Source: Scatosoma sp045127595 | GTDB lineage: Bacteria; Bacillota; Clostridia; Christensenellales; Borkfalkiaceae | Direction of reading: 5' to 3' | DNA: 26,001 nt | Assembly (NCBI GenBank): GCA_045127595.1 | Contig: JBGVQS010000019.1 | Span: 1-26,001, forward strand | Shown here: one piece after another, positions 13,654 to 21,671 of the stretch | Position numbering within the stretch: position 1 is the first letter of the stretch | Layout of the letters: each line of letters begins with the position of its first letter | The notes under the pieces: model-generated | The model's database searches: none | Seen by the model: only the letters and a program-made list of their open reading frames with translations | What the model was told of the DNA's origin: nothing | Translations under genes and position numbers: made by a program

Positions 13654-15168
13654 ATGGAAAAACAGGATAAAAATATAAGAAAAACGGGCATATTGATGCC
13701 CGTTTCTTCCCTGCCGTCCGATTGTGGTATCGGTACGCTCGGAAAGGGTGCGTATCAATTCGTGGATTGGTTGGAAAGCGCAGGTATGAAAATTTGGCAG
13801 GTGTTGCCGCTTCTTCCAACAAGCTACGGCGACAGTCCCTATCAATCGTATGCGTCGGACGCGCTCAATTTTTATTTTATCGATTTTGAAAAGCTTACGC
13901 AAGAAGGCTTGCTGGAAAAATCCGACTACGCGCAGGTGGAATGGAGCTATGATATTCGCCGCGTGGATTACGGAAAGCAGTTCCAGCTCAAAAAGGAAAT
14001 TTTGCGGCTTGCGTTTTCGCGTTTTGATCAAAATTTGCCCGAATGGACGGCTTTTTTATCGGCAGGGAAATATGCTGATTTCGGGCTGTTCATGAGCCTG
14101 AAAGAAAATTTCGGTTATGCCGCTTGGTCGGATTGGCCCGAGCCGTATAAAAACGCGGAAGAAGCCGCGCTTGCGAACTATGCGGAAGCGCACCGCGACG
14201 ATATTGCCTTTTGGCAATTCACACAATATATGTTCTTGAAACAATGGAACGAATTGCGCGCGTATGCAAAAGCGCGTAACATAGAAATTATGGGGGATAT
14301 GCCCATTTACGTTGCATACGACAGCGTGGAAACGTGGAAATACCGCAAGGAGCTTTTTATGCTTGATGGTGAAGGCAACGTATCTTTGCGTGCAGGCGTA
14401 CCGCCCGACGCGTTTTCCGACGACGGACAGCTTTGGGGAAATCCCGTTTACGATTGGAAGAAAATGCGCGAAAACGGGTATGCTTGGTGGAAGGAACGTT
14501 TCCGCTATGCATTCTCGCTGTTTGACATTGTCCGAATTGACCATTTCCGTGCATTCGACCGCTTTTACGTGATTCCAAGCGGCGCGGAAACGGCAAAGGA
14601 AGGGGAATGGCTGGACGGACCGAAAACGGAACTGTTTGCAGGGAACGATTCGCTTGCAATCGTTGCGGAAGATTTAGGGATTATCGACGACGGTGTGCGC
14701 GCTTTGCTCAAAGCGACGGGCTTCCCGGGTATGAAAATTTTTCAATTTGCCTTTGACGGAGATCCCAACAACGATTATTTGATTGAAAACGTGCGGGATC
14801 GTAACTGCGTGTTCTATACGGGTACGCACGATAACGATACCCTGCGCGCGTTTATTGAAAAGCTTGAATCTGCGGATAGAAAATATTTTGAAACGGTCTT
14901 GGAAGAAGCTTGTTTGCAAAACGACGTGGCGTATATTACGGAAACGATTGAGGACGAGTGCAAAACGGTAATAGAGCTGCTGATGAGCTCGGTAGCCGAT
15001 ACGGTAATCGTGCCCATGCATGACGTACTTTGTTTTGGGGAAGAAGCGCGGTTGAACGCTCCGTCTACCGTTTCTTCAAGCAACTGGACCTTCCGTTTTA
15101 CGGAGAATGATTTTTCCTGCCGCAAGGCGCGGTGGTTGAAAGAATGTACGGAAAAATACAATCGCTAA
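13654..15168 (+). CDS. malQ: 4-alpha-glucanotransferase (amylomaltase)
   Basis: A 504-residue GH77 enzyme of normal length that transfers alpha-1,4-glucan segments between maltodextrins, releasing glucose. Motifs include GILMPVSSLPSDCGIGTLG near the start, PTSYGDSPYQSYA, the nucleophile region VRIDHFRAFDRFYVIP, the acid/base region IVAEDLG, and YTGTHDNDT. The ATG at 13654 follows GAAGGA at a 10-base spacing; an in-frame TTG at 13636 lies in the inverted repeat and is not used here. The sugar ABC transporter genes follow after a terminator, which supports a shared role in maltodextrin use. Confidence 0.95.
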   Translation: MEKQDKNIRKTGILMPVSSLPSDCGIGTLGKGAYQFVDWLESAGMKIWQVLPLLPTSYGDSPYQSYASDALNFYFIDFEKLTQEGLLEKSDYAQVEWSYDIRRVDYGKQFQLKKEILRLAFSRFDQNLPEWTAFLSAGKYADFGLFMSLKENFGYAAWSDWPEPYKNAEEAALANYAEAHRDDIAFWQFTQYMFLKQWNELRAYAKARNIEIMGDMPIYVAYDSVETWKYRKELFMLDGEGNVSLRAGVPPDAFSDDGQLWGNPVYDWKKMRENGYAWWKERFRYAFSLFDIVRIDHFRAFDRFYVIPSGAETAKEGEWLDGPKTELFAGNDSLAIVAEDLGIIDDGVRALLKATGFPGMKIFQFAFDGDPNNDYLIENVRDRNCVFYTGTHDNDTLRAFIEKLESADRKYFETVLEEACLQNDVAYITETIEDECKTVIELLMSSVADTVIVPMHDVLCFGEEARLNAPSTVSSSNWTFRFTENDFSCRKARWLKECTEKYNR

Positions 15169-15180
15169 ATAGAAAAATAA

Positions 15181-15216
15181 AAAATCTTTCTTGCTTTTGC
15201 GAGAAAGATTTTTTTC
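15181..15216 (+). terminator. Terminator after malQ
   Basis: AATCTTTCTTGC (15183-15194) pairs with GCGAGAAAGATT (15199-15210), one wobble, around a TTTT loop, and ends in a T run. It separates malQ from the transporter genes. Confidence 0.92.
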
Positions 15217-15299
15217 TTGGTATAAAAATCGCTCGGGGAAGAAAAACTATAAGAAAAGAATTCGTTTGCAAAGGTGCGAACGGAAGGAGAAAAGGATTT

Positions 15300-16559
15300 A
15301 TGAAAAAGGGCAAAAAACTAATATGTAGCGTAGCGGCGCTCACGTTCGTCGGCGGTTTGACGGGTTGCGGAAGCTGCGGTAAAAAAGAGGACGGCGGTAC
15401 GAAAATTACCATTTGGGTGTCGGAGGGGGATAAGGCGTTTACAAATTCAGTCATCAATGAATTTAAAGCGAAATACCCCGATAAAAATTACCGTATCGTC
15501 GTCGATATTCAAGGGGAAAAGGACATTGCTACCCGTATCTTGAACGACGTAGAAAATGCGGCGGATATTTTTTCCTATTCCAACGACCAGCTTAGCAAGC
15601 TCATCAACGGAGACGCGCTTGCGAAAATCGCAGGGGAACGTTTGGAACGGGTAAAAGCGGCAAACTCCGCCGATTCGATTGATTCGGCAACAATGACGGT
15701 AAACGGAACGGACAACGTGTACGGTATGCCGTATACGGATAATACTTTCTTTTTGTATTACGACAAATCGTTGCTTTCGGAAAGCGACGTGCAGAGCATT
15801 GACGGAATTTTGGCAAAATGCAGTGCTGGTAAGCAGTTTGCCTATCCGATGGTAGACGGTTGGTATACGACGGCGTTCTATTTCGGGAAGAACTTAGGCT
15901 ATGACGTAACGTACGACAAAAATCTTGCGGAAACGTCCATTTCTTGTGATTTTGATAACGAAACGGGGGTTGCGGTAACGCAAGCCATGTGGAATCTTGT
16001 CAAGGACAGCCGTTTTAAAGCGGACGCGAATGATTCCAAGATCACCGCAGGCTTTAACGACGGCAGTATCGTAGCGGCGGTTTCAGGGATTTGGAATAAG
16101 ACGGCAATACAAAAAGCGCTTGGGGAGAACTTTGCCGCGGCGAAGCTGCCCACGTACACCTTTGGCGCTGCGGGTGCGAGCGAGCAAGTGCAGCTTGTTT
16201 CCTTTGCAGGCTATAAGCTGATGGGGGTAAACAATTATTCCAAGCACTTGACGGACGCGATGGATTTTGCGGAATTCTTCACGAACAAGGAAAACCAAAT
16301 TAAGCATTTTGAAGCGCGCGGTTTCGTGCCGACGGACGAAGGGGCGCGCATGGACGAAAAGGTACAAGCGGACGTATGCGCAAAAGCGATCACGGCGCAG
16401 CTTGCGCACAGTAAAACGCAAAAGGGCGTGCCCTCTACCCTGTGGGTGCCGATGGAAGGCTTGGGTACGGCAATGATTACGGGCGCGCAGGGCGGTTCGT
16501 TCGATTTAACGGCGCAGTTAAAAGCGTGTGTCAATTCCATTGAAAAGGTAACGAAATAA
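15300..16559 (+). CDS. Sugar ABC transporter binding lipoprotein (MalE-like)
   Basis: A 419-residue extracellular solute-binding protein. The signal peptide ends in a lipobox LTGC (Cys23), followed by a GSCGKK linker. The mature part starts with KITIWVSEGDKAFTNSVINEF, the family-1 binding-protein pattern, and continues with VYGMPYTDNTFFLYYDKSLL, the conserved hinge region of maltose-type proteins. ATG 15300 has a GGAAGGAG site and starts the signal peptide directly. It heads a binding protein-permease-permease operon of the CUT1 type. Neighbouring malQ suggests maltodextrins, but the exact sugar is inferred. Confidence 0.92.
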   Translation: MKKGKKLICSVAALTFVGGLTGCGSCGKKEDGGTKITIWVSEGDKAFTNSVINEFKAKYPDKNYRIVVDIQGEKDIATRILNDVENAADIFSYSNDQLSKLINGDALAKIAGERLERVKAANSADSIDSATMTVNGTDNVYGMPYTDNTFFLYYDKSLLSESDVQSIDGILAKCSAGKQFAYPMVDGWYTTAFYFGKNLGYDVTYDKNLAETSISCDFDNETGVAVTQAMWNLVKDSRFKADANDSKITAGFNDGSIVAAVSGIWNKTAIQKALGENFAAAKLPTYTFGAAGASEQVQLVSFAGYKLMGVNNYSKHLTDAMDFAEFFTNKENQIKHFEARGFVPTDEGARMDEKVQADVCAKAITAQLAHSKTQKGVPSTLWVPMEGLGTAMITGAQGGSFDLTAQLKACVNSIEKVTK

Positions 16560-16585
16560 CAAAGCATAAAGGTAGGGGAACGCGT

Positions 16586-17986
16586 GTGAAAGTAAAACAG
16601 AAAAAGACAAAACCGAATACGTTTAAAGAACTCGTTTGGGCGTTTAAAAACGGTTCGCCTTTGACGCGCGTTTCCTTTTTTCTTATGGGATTTGGACAAA
16701 TCGCGCGCGGACAGCTCGTAAAAGGGCTGTTTTACATGTTATTGCAGGCGTTGTTCGTTCTCTTTTTGGCGTTCTTCGGCGGGAGATATATCGCGCACCT
16801 TTTTTCGGGGGATTTAGGAACGCGCTTATCGGGAGAACAATGGAACGAGGATCTGCAAATTTTTGAAAAGATCAAAGGGGACAACAGCTTTTTGATCCTA
16901 TTGTACGGCGTTGTCAGCTTGGTCTTGATCGGGATTTTTCTTTGCGTTTGGGCGTCGAACGTGAAGGGGAACTACGAAAACGACCGCCGTATTCGTTTGG
17001 GCTTTAAGCCCGTTTCCTTTCAAGGGGATATTAACGCTCTTTTAAACGAAAGATTTTATTTGCCGTTGCTGCTCTTTCCCTTTTTAGGGTTGCTTGTGTT
17101 TACGGTAATGCCCTTGATCTTTATGATCCTGATCGCGTTTACAAATTACGATTACGCGCATATGCCGCCGGGGAAACTTTTCGACTGGGTTGGATTTGAT
17201 AATTTCAAAAGAATGTTCTCGCTAACAGGTGGCACTTCGGGGTTCGCGTTCGTGTTCTTGCGCGTACTTGCGTGGACGTTCATTTGGGCATTTTTCGCAA
17301 CGTTTATCAATTATTTCTTGGGACTTATCGTGGCACTGCTTATTCAACGGAAAGGGATTAAGCTGAAAGCCTTTTGGCGTACCTTGTTCGTGATTGCGAT
17401 TGCCGTGCCGCAGTTCGTTACCCTTTTGCTCATGCAAAAGATTTTGGACGGCGACGGGATTTTGAATAAAATACTCGGTACGAATATCCTATGGCTGACC
17501 GATCAACGGTATTTTTCTTTGCTTCCGCGGTTGATGATTATCCTTGTCAATATTTGGGTGGGCGTGCCGTATACCCTGTTGATGTGTTCAGGGATACTCA
17601 TGAATATTCCCGTCGATTACTACGAAGCGGCAAGGATAGACGGCGCTTCGCCTGCGAAGATATTTTTCGAGATTATTTTGCCGTATATGATGCAAATTAC
17701 CGCGCCTTATTTGATTACGCAGTTCGTCAACAATATCAATAATTTCAACGTCATATGGCTATTGACGGGCGGCGGGCCTGTGGACAATATTTACTACGGC
17801 GGCGGCACGCAGGCGCAATCGACCGATTTGTTGGTAACGTGGCTGTATCGGCTGACGACCGATCAAAACCCTAAATACAACGTCGCTTCCGTTATCGGTA
17901 TCGTCATTTTCGTCATCAGTGCGGTCATGGCGCTTATAACCTTTAACCGTTCGTCTGCGGCAAAGCGGGAAGACGCATTTCAGTAA
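16586..17986 (+). CDS. Sugar ABC transporter permease (MalF-like)
   Basis: A 466-residue permease that starts with GTG after a GGTAGGGG site, 26 bp behind the binding-protein gene. It is longer than a minimal permease: about 150 N-terminal residues carry two or three extra hydrophobic segments (SFFLMGFGQIARGQLVKGLF onward), as in MalF proteins of Firmicutes. The binding-protein-dependent permease domain has the EAA loop EAARIDGASPAKIFFEIILP near residue 355, which docks on the ATPase. It pairs with the following MalG-like gene. Confidence 0.92.
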   Translation: MKVKQKKTKPNTFKELVWAFKNGSPLTRVSFFLMGFGQIARGQLVKGLFYMLLQALFVLFLAFFGGRYIAHLFSGDLGTRLSGEQWNEDLQIFEKIKGDNSFLILLYGVVSLVLIGIFLCVWASNVKGNYENDRRIRLGFKPVSFQGDINALLNERFYLPLLLFPFLGLLVFTVMPLIFMILIAFTNYDYAHMPPGKLFDWVGFDNFKRMFSLTGGTSGFAFVFLRVLAWTFIWAFFATFINYFLGLIVALLIQRKGIKLKAFWRTLFVIAIAVPQFVTLLLMQKILDGDGILNKILGTNILWLTDQRYFSLLPRLMIILVNIWVGVPYTLLMCSGILMNIPVDYYEAARIDGASPAKIFFEIILPYMMQITAPYLITQFVNNINNFNVIWLLTGGGPVDNIYYGGGTQAQSTDLLVTWLYRLTTDQNPKYNVASVIGIVIFVISAVMALITFNRSSAAKREDAFQ

Positions 17987-17997
17987 AAGAGAGAATT

Positions 17998-18858
17998 ATG
18001 GAAAAAGTTTCAGCAAAACTAAGAAGAAAAACAACGGACGTGTTCGTATATATTCTGTTGGCGGTTCTCGGCGTGCTTTGGGTATTGCCTATCGGCTATC
18101 TCATTTATACCGCGTTTCGCGTAACGCCGTCCACGGGGATTATCAACGAGCTTGTACCTGAAAATTTACAGTTGGGATTTAAGAATTTTACCAAGCTTTT
18201 TCAGGATACGGATTTCCCGAAATGGCTGAAAAATACGGTGGTTGTTTCCGTTTCTTCCTGCGCGTTGACAACGCTGTTTATTTTGATGGTCAGCTACGCG
18301 CTGTCGAGATTGCGTTTTCGGCTTCGGAAACCGATTATGAACGTGCTACTCGTGCTAGGGATGTTCCCTGGATTTATGAGCATGATCGCCGTATATTTCA
18401 TTCTAAAAGCCATGGGCTTGACCGATTCCCTGCTCGCGCTGGTGTTGGTGTATTCGGGTAGTGCGGCGCTGTCGTATTATATCTGTAAAGGATTTTTCGA
18501 TACCGTACCCAAAGCCATGGAGGAAGCGGCGGTTTTGGACGGAGCAAGTCAGCCGATCGTCTTTTGGAAAATCATTATGCCGTTGGCGAAACCGATTATC
18601 GTCTATACGGTGTTGACCTCGTTTATTTCTCCGTGGTGCGATTTTATTTTCGTCAACACGATTATTAACGATAGAAATAAATATACCGTTTCTCTTGGAT
18701 TATATAAAATGATCAATGCCGAGCTGAACAGCTTTAACGACAATTTTACCGTGTTTTGCGCGGGCGCGTTCGTGGTCGGCGCAATTATCGTAACCCTGTT
18801 TATGAGTATGCAACGCTATTACGTGGAAGGGATTACTTCGGGCGCAGTCAAAGGATAA
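17998..18858 (+). CDS. Sugar ABC transporter permease (MalG-like)
   Basis: A 286-residue permease with six transmembrane segments and the EAA loop EEAAVLDGASQPIVFWKIIM near residue 177. AGAGAG precedes the ATG, 11 bp after the MalF-like stop. It ends in GITSGAVKG, the usual MalG-type tail. No ATPase gene follows; the operon ends at a terminator, so a shared MsmX/MalK-type ATPase encoded elsewhere is expected. Confidence 0.93.
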   Translation: MEKVSAKLRRKTTDVFVYILLAVLGVLWVLPIGYLIYTAFRVTPSTGIINELVPENLQLGFKNFTKLFQDTDFPKWLKNTVVVSVSSCALTTLFILMVSYALSRLRFRLRKPIMNVLLVLGMFPGFMSMIAVYFILKAMGLTDSLLALVLVYSGSAALSYYICKGFFDTVPKAMEEAAVLDGASQPIVFWKIIMPLAKPIIVYTVLTSFISPWCDFIFVNTIINDRNKYTVSLGLYKMINAELNSFNDNFTVFCAGAFVVGAIIVTLFMSMQRYYVEGITSGAVKG

Positions 18859-18871
18859 GAAGATGAAAAAA

Positions 18872-18904
18872 CCGCTCTTTCCGTTTGGAAGGAGCGGCGT
18901 TTTG
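18872..18904. terminator. Bidirectional terminator between MalG-like and NMT1-type ABC genes
   Basis: CCGCTCTTTCC (18872-18882) pairs with GGAAGGAGCGG (18887-18897), one wobble. TTTT follows on the plus side, and six A residues before it give a U-tract on the minus strand. Confidence 0.9.
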
Positions 18905-19714
18905 TTATTTAGAGTTTTTAATCACGAGCTTTTCAAGCAACGCGACGAGCGCGTACATAATCGCCGCGAGAACGCACAGGATGAACACGGCACTCATGAC
19001 AAGGTCAAGCTTAAACACCTGCCCGCCGTAGACGATCAAATAGCCGATCCCCGCGCGGGAAACGATATATTCGCCCATGATCGAGCCGATCCACGCCATA
19101 CCGACGTTGATTTTCAGCATGGAAATAAAATTCGGCAAAGAGGACGGCACAACGAGCTTTAAAAGAATTTGCAGCTTCGACGCGCCCATGGATTTCATGA
19201 GTAGAAGCTTGTTTTCATCCGTTGCCATAAAGCCGTTGAGCATATTCAAAATCGCGACGATCAACCCGATCAGCACAGTCATTAAAACGATGGCTTCCTT
19301 GCCCGTGCCGCACCAAATAATGATCAGCGGACCGAGCGCGATTTTCGGCAAGGCGTTCAACACGACGAAATACGGCTCGGAAATGCGTCTAAAAATTTCA
19401 CTCCACCAAAGTGCAAGGGCAATCAAATACCCTGCGACTACGGCGATAAAAAAGCCCGTCAGCGTTTCTCCAAGCGTCGTACCGACGTGGTAAAACAGCG
19501 TGCCGTTACGGTATAAATCGGAAATCGTTTTACCGATTCTCGAGGGGGAGCTTGTGATAAAAGGATTGACCCAGTTCATTTGTGCGGAAAGCTCCCAAAT
19601 CCCCAACAGGCAGGCAAGCACCGCCAAACGGACTACGTTGACGAGAATGTTTTTCCGCTTTACGCCGCGAAGGTATAACAGGTGTTCAGGGGAAAAAGCA
19701 GTATCTTTTTTCAT
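18905..19714 (-). CDS. ABC transporter permease, SsuC/TauC-like
   Basis: A 269-residue permease with six transmembrane segments. The EAA-like loop is seen in LLLMKSMGASKLQILLKLVVPSSLP (about residues 178-202 counted from the ATG), typical of the SsuC/ThiX/TauC group. TSSPSRIGKTISDLYRNGTL near the start is also typical. The ATG at 19714 has GGAAGGAG eight bases upstream; a TTG further upstream lies in that site and is not a likely start. The start overlaps the ATPase stop by four bases (ATGA). Confidence 0.92.
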   Translation of the reverse strand: MKKDTAFSPEHLLYLRGVKRKNILVNVVRLAVLACLLGIWELSAQMNWVNPFITSSPSRIGKTISDLYRNGTLFYHVGTTLGETLTGFFIAVVAGYLIALALWWSEIFRRISEPYFVVLNALPKIALGPLIIIWCGTGKEAIVLMTVLIGLIVAILNMLNGFMATDENKLLLMKSMGASKLQILLKLVVPSSLPNFISMLKINVGMAWIGSIMGEYIVSRAGIGYLIVYGGQVFKLDLVMSAVFILCVLAAIMYALVALLEKLVIKNSK

Positions 19715-20445
19715 GTGTTCAACTCCTTCCAAAGTACTTCAAACCATTGCGAAAACTCTTTATTTTCACGCCGTTTTAAAGGCTCTGTTTCAGGGAAAGT
19801 AATGGTATGTTCCGCGATAATAGACGCAGGGCGTCTGGATAAAACGAAAATTTTATCGGCAAGCGAAATGGCTTCGCTGATGTCGTGCGTAATGAGGAGT
19901 GCCGTTTTCTTCTCGCCGCGGATAATTTTATATACGTCGTCGCAAACGGACAAACGAGTTTGGTAATCGAGGGCGGAGAAAGGCTCGTCAAGCAGGAGTA
20001 CGTCGGGATCGACGGAAAGGGTACGAATGAGCGCGGCGCGTTGCCGCATACCCCCCGAGAGAGAGGACGGATAATTTTTTAAAAACTGCCCAAGTCCGTA
20101 TTTTTCCGCCAAAGCAAGCGCGCGGCTTCTATGCTCCGCCGTATTCGTACGTTTGATTTCAAGGGGCAGGAAAATGTTCTTTTCAATCGTTCGCCAAGGG
20201 AACAGTTCGTCTTTTTGTAACATATAGCCAAACGAACAGCCGCTGGTAACGACTTTGCCTTCCGTCGGTTTTAAAAGTCCTGCCGCCAAGGAAAGCAAGG
20301 TGGTTTTTCCGCAGCCCGACGGCCCGATAATGGCAACGAATTCTCCTTCCTGTACCGCGAAGTTTACTTTTTTAAGCGCAACCGTTTCGCCCTGTTTGCT
20401 ATGGTAGTGCATCGATACGTTATCAAAGCGTAAAACTTCTTTCAT
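19711..20445 (-). CDS. ABC transporter ATPase, SsuB/TauB-like
   Basis: A 244-residue ATPase. Walker A is GPSGCGKTT at about residues 41-49, the Q-loop is near MLQKDELFPWRT, the signature is LSGGMRQR, Walker B is VLLLDEPFSALD, and the switch histidine is in LLITHDISEA. The FPWRT segment and short length are typical of the nitrate/sulfonate/taurine/thiamine-precursor group. GGAAG lies seven bases before the ATG. It is translationally coupled to the permease and 21 bp from the binding-protein gene. Confidence 0.94.
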   Translation of the reverse strand: MKEVLRFDNVSMHYHSKQGETVALKKVNFAVQEGEFVAIIGPSGCGKTTLLSLAAGLLKPTEGKVVTSGCSFGYMLQKDELFPWRTIEKNIFLPLEIKRTNTAEHRSRALALAEKYGLGQFLKNYPSSLSGGMRQRAALIRTLSVDPDVLLLDEPFSALDYQTRLSVCDDVYKIIRGEKKTALLITHDISEAISLADKIFVLSRRPASIIAEHTITFPETEPLKRRENKEFSQWFEVLWKELNT

Positions 20446-20466
20446 TTGCGTAACTTCCTTTGCGTG

Positions 20467-21489
20467 TTATTTTGCGTAGACTTCTCCGTAAACCTTTTTC
20501 GCGTACGAATTATCGACGAGGTCGGTCATTTTAGCGCGTTCTTCCAGCTCGCCTGCATTTTCAATGATGTCCTGTAAGCGTTCAAAGCTTTCTTCCGTCA
20601 TGGTAAGCTCGGTACGCCAAGCGTCGATGGATTTATACCGTTCTACGGACGCGGCAAGCGCCGTTTCGGAAATCCCTTCAAAATATTCGGTCAAATAGGG
20701 GGCAACGGTCGTGCCGTCCGTTTCGTTGACGTATTTTACCGCTTTGGTTACGGCGCGTAAGAAGCCTTCTACGTGCGTTTCGTTTTTATTCAACCAAGAT
20801 TCTTTCGCCATGAAACAGGTATAGGGAACTTCGCCCGAAGCTTCCCCAACCGACGCGACGACGTAGCCCTTGCCTGCCGCTTCGTATTCGTACGCAACGG
20901 GGTCGAACATGGTGCAATAATCCCCAACGCCCCCCTCAAAAGCGCTCGTCATCAGGTTGAACGCTACGTCGTAATTCAAATCAAGGTCTTTTCCGTCGAA
21001 AAGAGTATGTTCGTTAAGTATATATTCAAAGGTCATGGCAGGTACGCCGCCCTTTCTGCCGGCAAGGATTTCTTTGCCTTTCAAATCTTCCCATTTAAAA
21101 TCAGGTTGCGGAGTGCGGGAAACAAGGAAAGAACCGTCCCGTTTGGTCAACTGCCCAAACACGGTGGGAACGTCCGTCGAACCGCCGAGATATACGTACA
21201 GCGCCGCCTCAGGTCCGCAAAAACCAATATGGGAATCCCCCGACAGCACGGCGGACATAACGTTATCCGCGCCACCGCCGTTGGTGAGCTTGATTTTTAA
21301 GTTTTCTTCTTCAAAATATCCCAACGCGTCCGCAAGATATAAGGGGGCGTAGAATACGGAATGGGTAACTTCGTTGATTTTCAGCGTTTTCATACCGTCG
21401 GAATCGCTCTCTTTCTTGCAAGCTGAAAAAGGTAAAAGAGCGGTGCAAACGGCAAGCGCCGAACAAATGGTTTTCATGATTTTTTTCAT
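20467..21489 (-). CDS. ABC transporter binding lipoprotein, NMT1/SsuA-like
   Basis: A 340-residue lipoprotein with signal peptide and lipobox FSAC (Cys24). The mature start TLKINEVTHSVFYAPLYLADALGYFEEENL, with GGGADNVMSAVLSGDSHIGF, is the NMT1/THI5-like fold used by binding proteins for sulfonates, nitrate, taurine and the thiamine precursor HMP. None of these substrates can be chosen from sequence: no sulfonate or thiamine enzyme gene is beside it, and the leader is too short for a TPP riboswitch. ATG 21489 has GGAGA upstream and is placed directly before the signal peptide. It is the first gene of the three-gene operon. Confidence 0.9.
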   Translation of the reverse strand: MKKIMKTICSALAVCTALLPFSACKKESDSDGMKTLKINEVTHSVFYAPLYLADALGYFEEENLKIKLTNGGGADNVMSAVLSGDSHIGFCGPEAALYVYLGGSTDVPTVFGQLTKRDGSFLVSRTPQPDFKWEDLKGKEILAGRKGGVPAMTFEYILNEHTLFDGKDLDLNYDVAFNLMTSAFEGGVGDYCTMFDPVAYEYEAAGKGYVVASVGEASGEVPYTCFMAKESWLNKNETHVEGFLRAVTKAVKYVNETDGTTVAPYLTEYFEGISETALAASVERYKSIDAWRTELTMTEESFERLQDIIENAGELEERAKMTDLVDNSYAKKVYGEVYAK

Positions 21490-21525
21490 ATAGAGTCTCC
21501 GAATAAAAAAAATTTTGGATAATAT

Positions 21526-21555
21526 ATTATATGAACAGCGTTTTATAATTGACAA
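21526..21555 (-). promoter_or_regulatory. Promoter of the NMT1-type ABC operon
   Basis: On the minus strand TTGTCA (21550-21555) and TATAAT (21526-21531) are 18 bp apart. The -35 overlaps the -35 of the divergent valS promoter. Confidence 0.8.
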
Positions 21556-21577
21556 TTCAAAAGGAAAGTGTTAGAAT
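21549..21577 (+). promoter_or_regulatory. Promoter of valS
   Basis: TTGACA (21549-21554) and TAGAAT (21572-21577) are 17 bp apart. A second extended -10 (TGCTATAAT) ends at 21596 without a good -35. Confidence 0.82.
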
Positions 21578-21603
21578 AGAAAAGCTATGCTATAATGCGT
21601 TAT

Positions 21604-21621
21604 AACGCCCTTTGGGGTGTT
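21604..21621 (+). promoter_or_regulatory. Small hairpin in the valS leader
   Basis: AACGCCC (21604-21610) pairs with GGGTGTT (21615-21621), one wobble, around a TTTG loop. The leader is only about 85-90 nt and shows no T-box sequence, so this is at most a simple leader hairpin. Confidence 0.35.
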
Positions 21622-21671
21622 TAATAGATAAAAATTTGCACGTAAAGAGAAAAATCACGGGGAATATTATT

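Noticed and set aside
13219..14031. Minus-strand open frame of 270 codons
   Set aside because: It covers the end of the M50-like gene and the start of malQ on the other strand. The malQ motifs show which strand codes.
20773..21300. Plus-strand open frame of 175 codons
   Set aside because: It is antisense to the NMT1-type binding-protein gene, whose signal peptide and fold motifs are clear.
21490..21525. TPP riboswitch before the NMT1-type ABC operon
   Set aside because: Only about 30 nt lie between the predicted transcript start and the ATG, and no TPP-aptamer bases are present.
21578..21671. T-box leader before valS
   Set aside because: The leader is about 90 nt and has no T-box sequence or specifier stem, far too short for this element.
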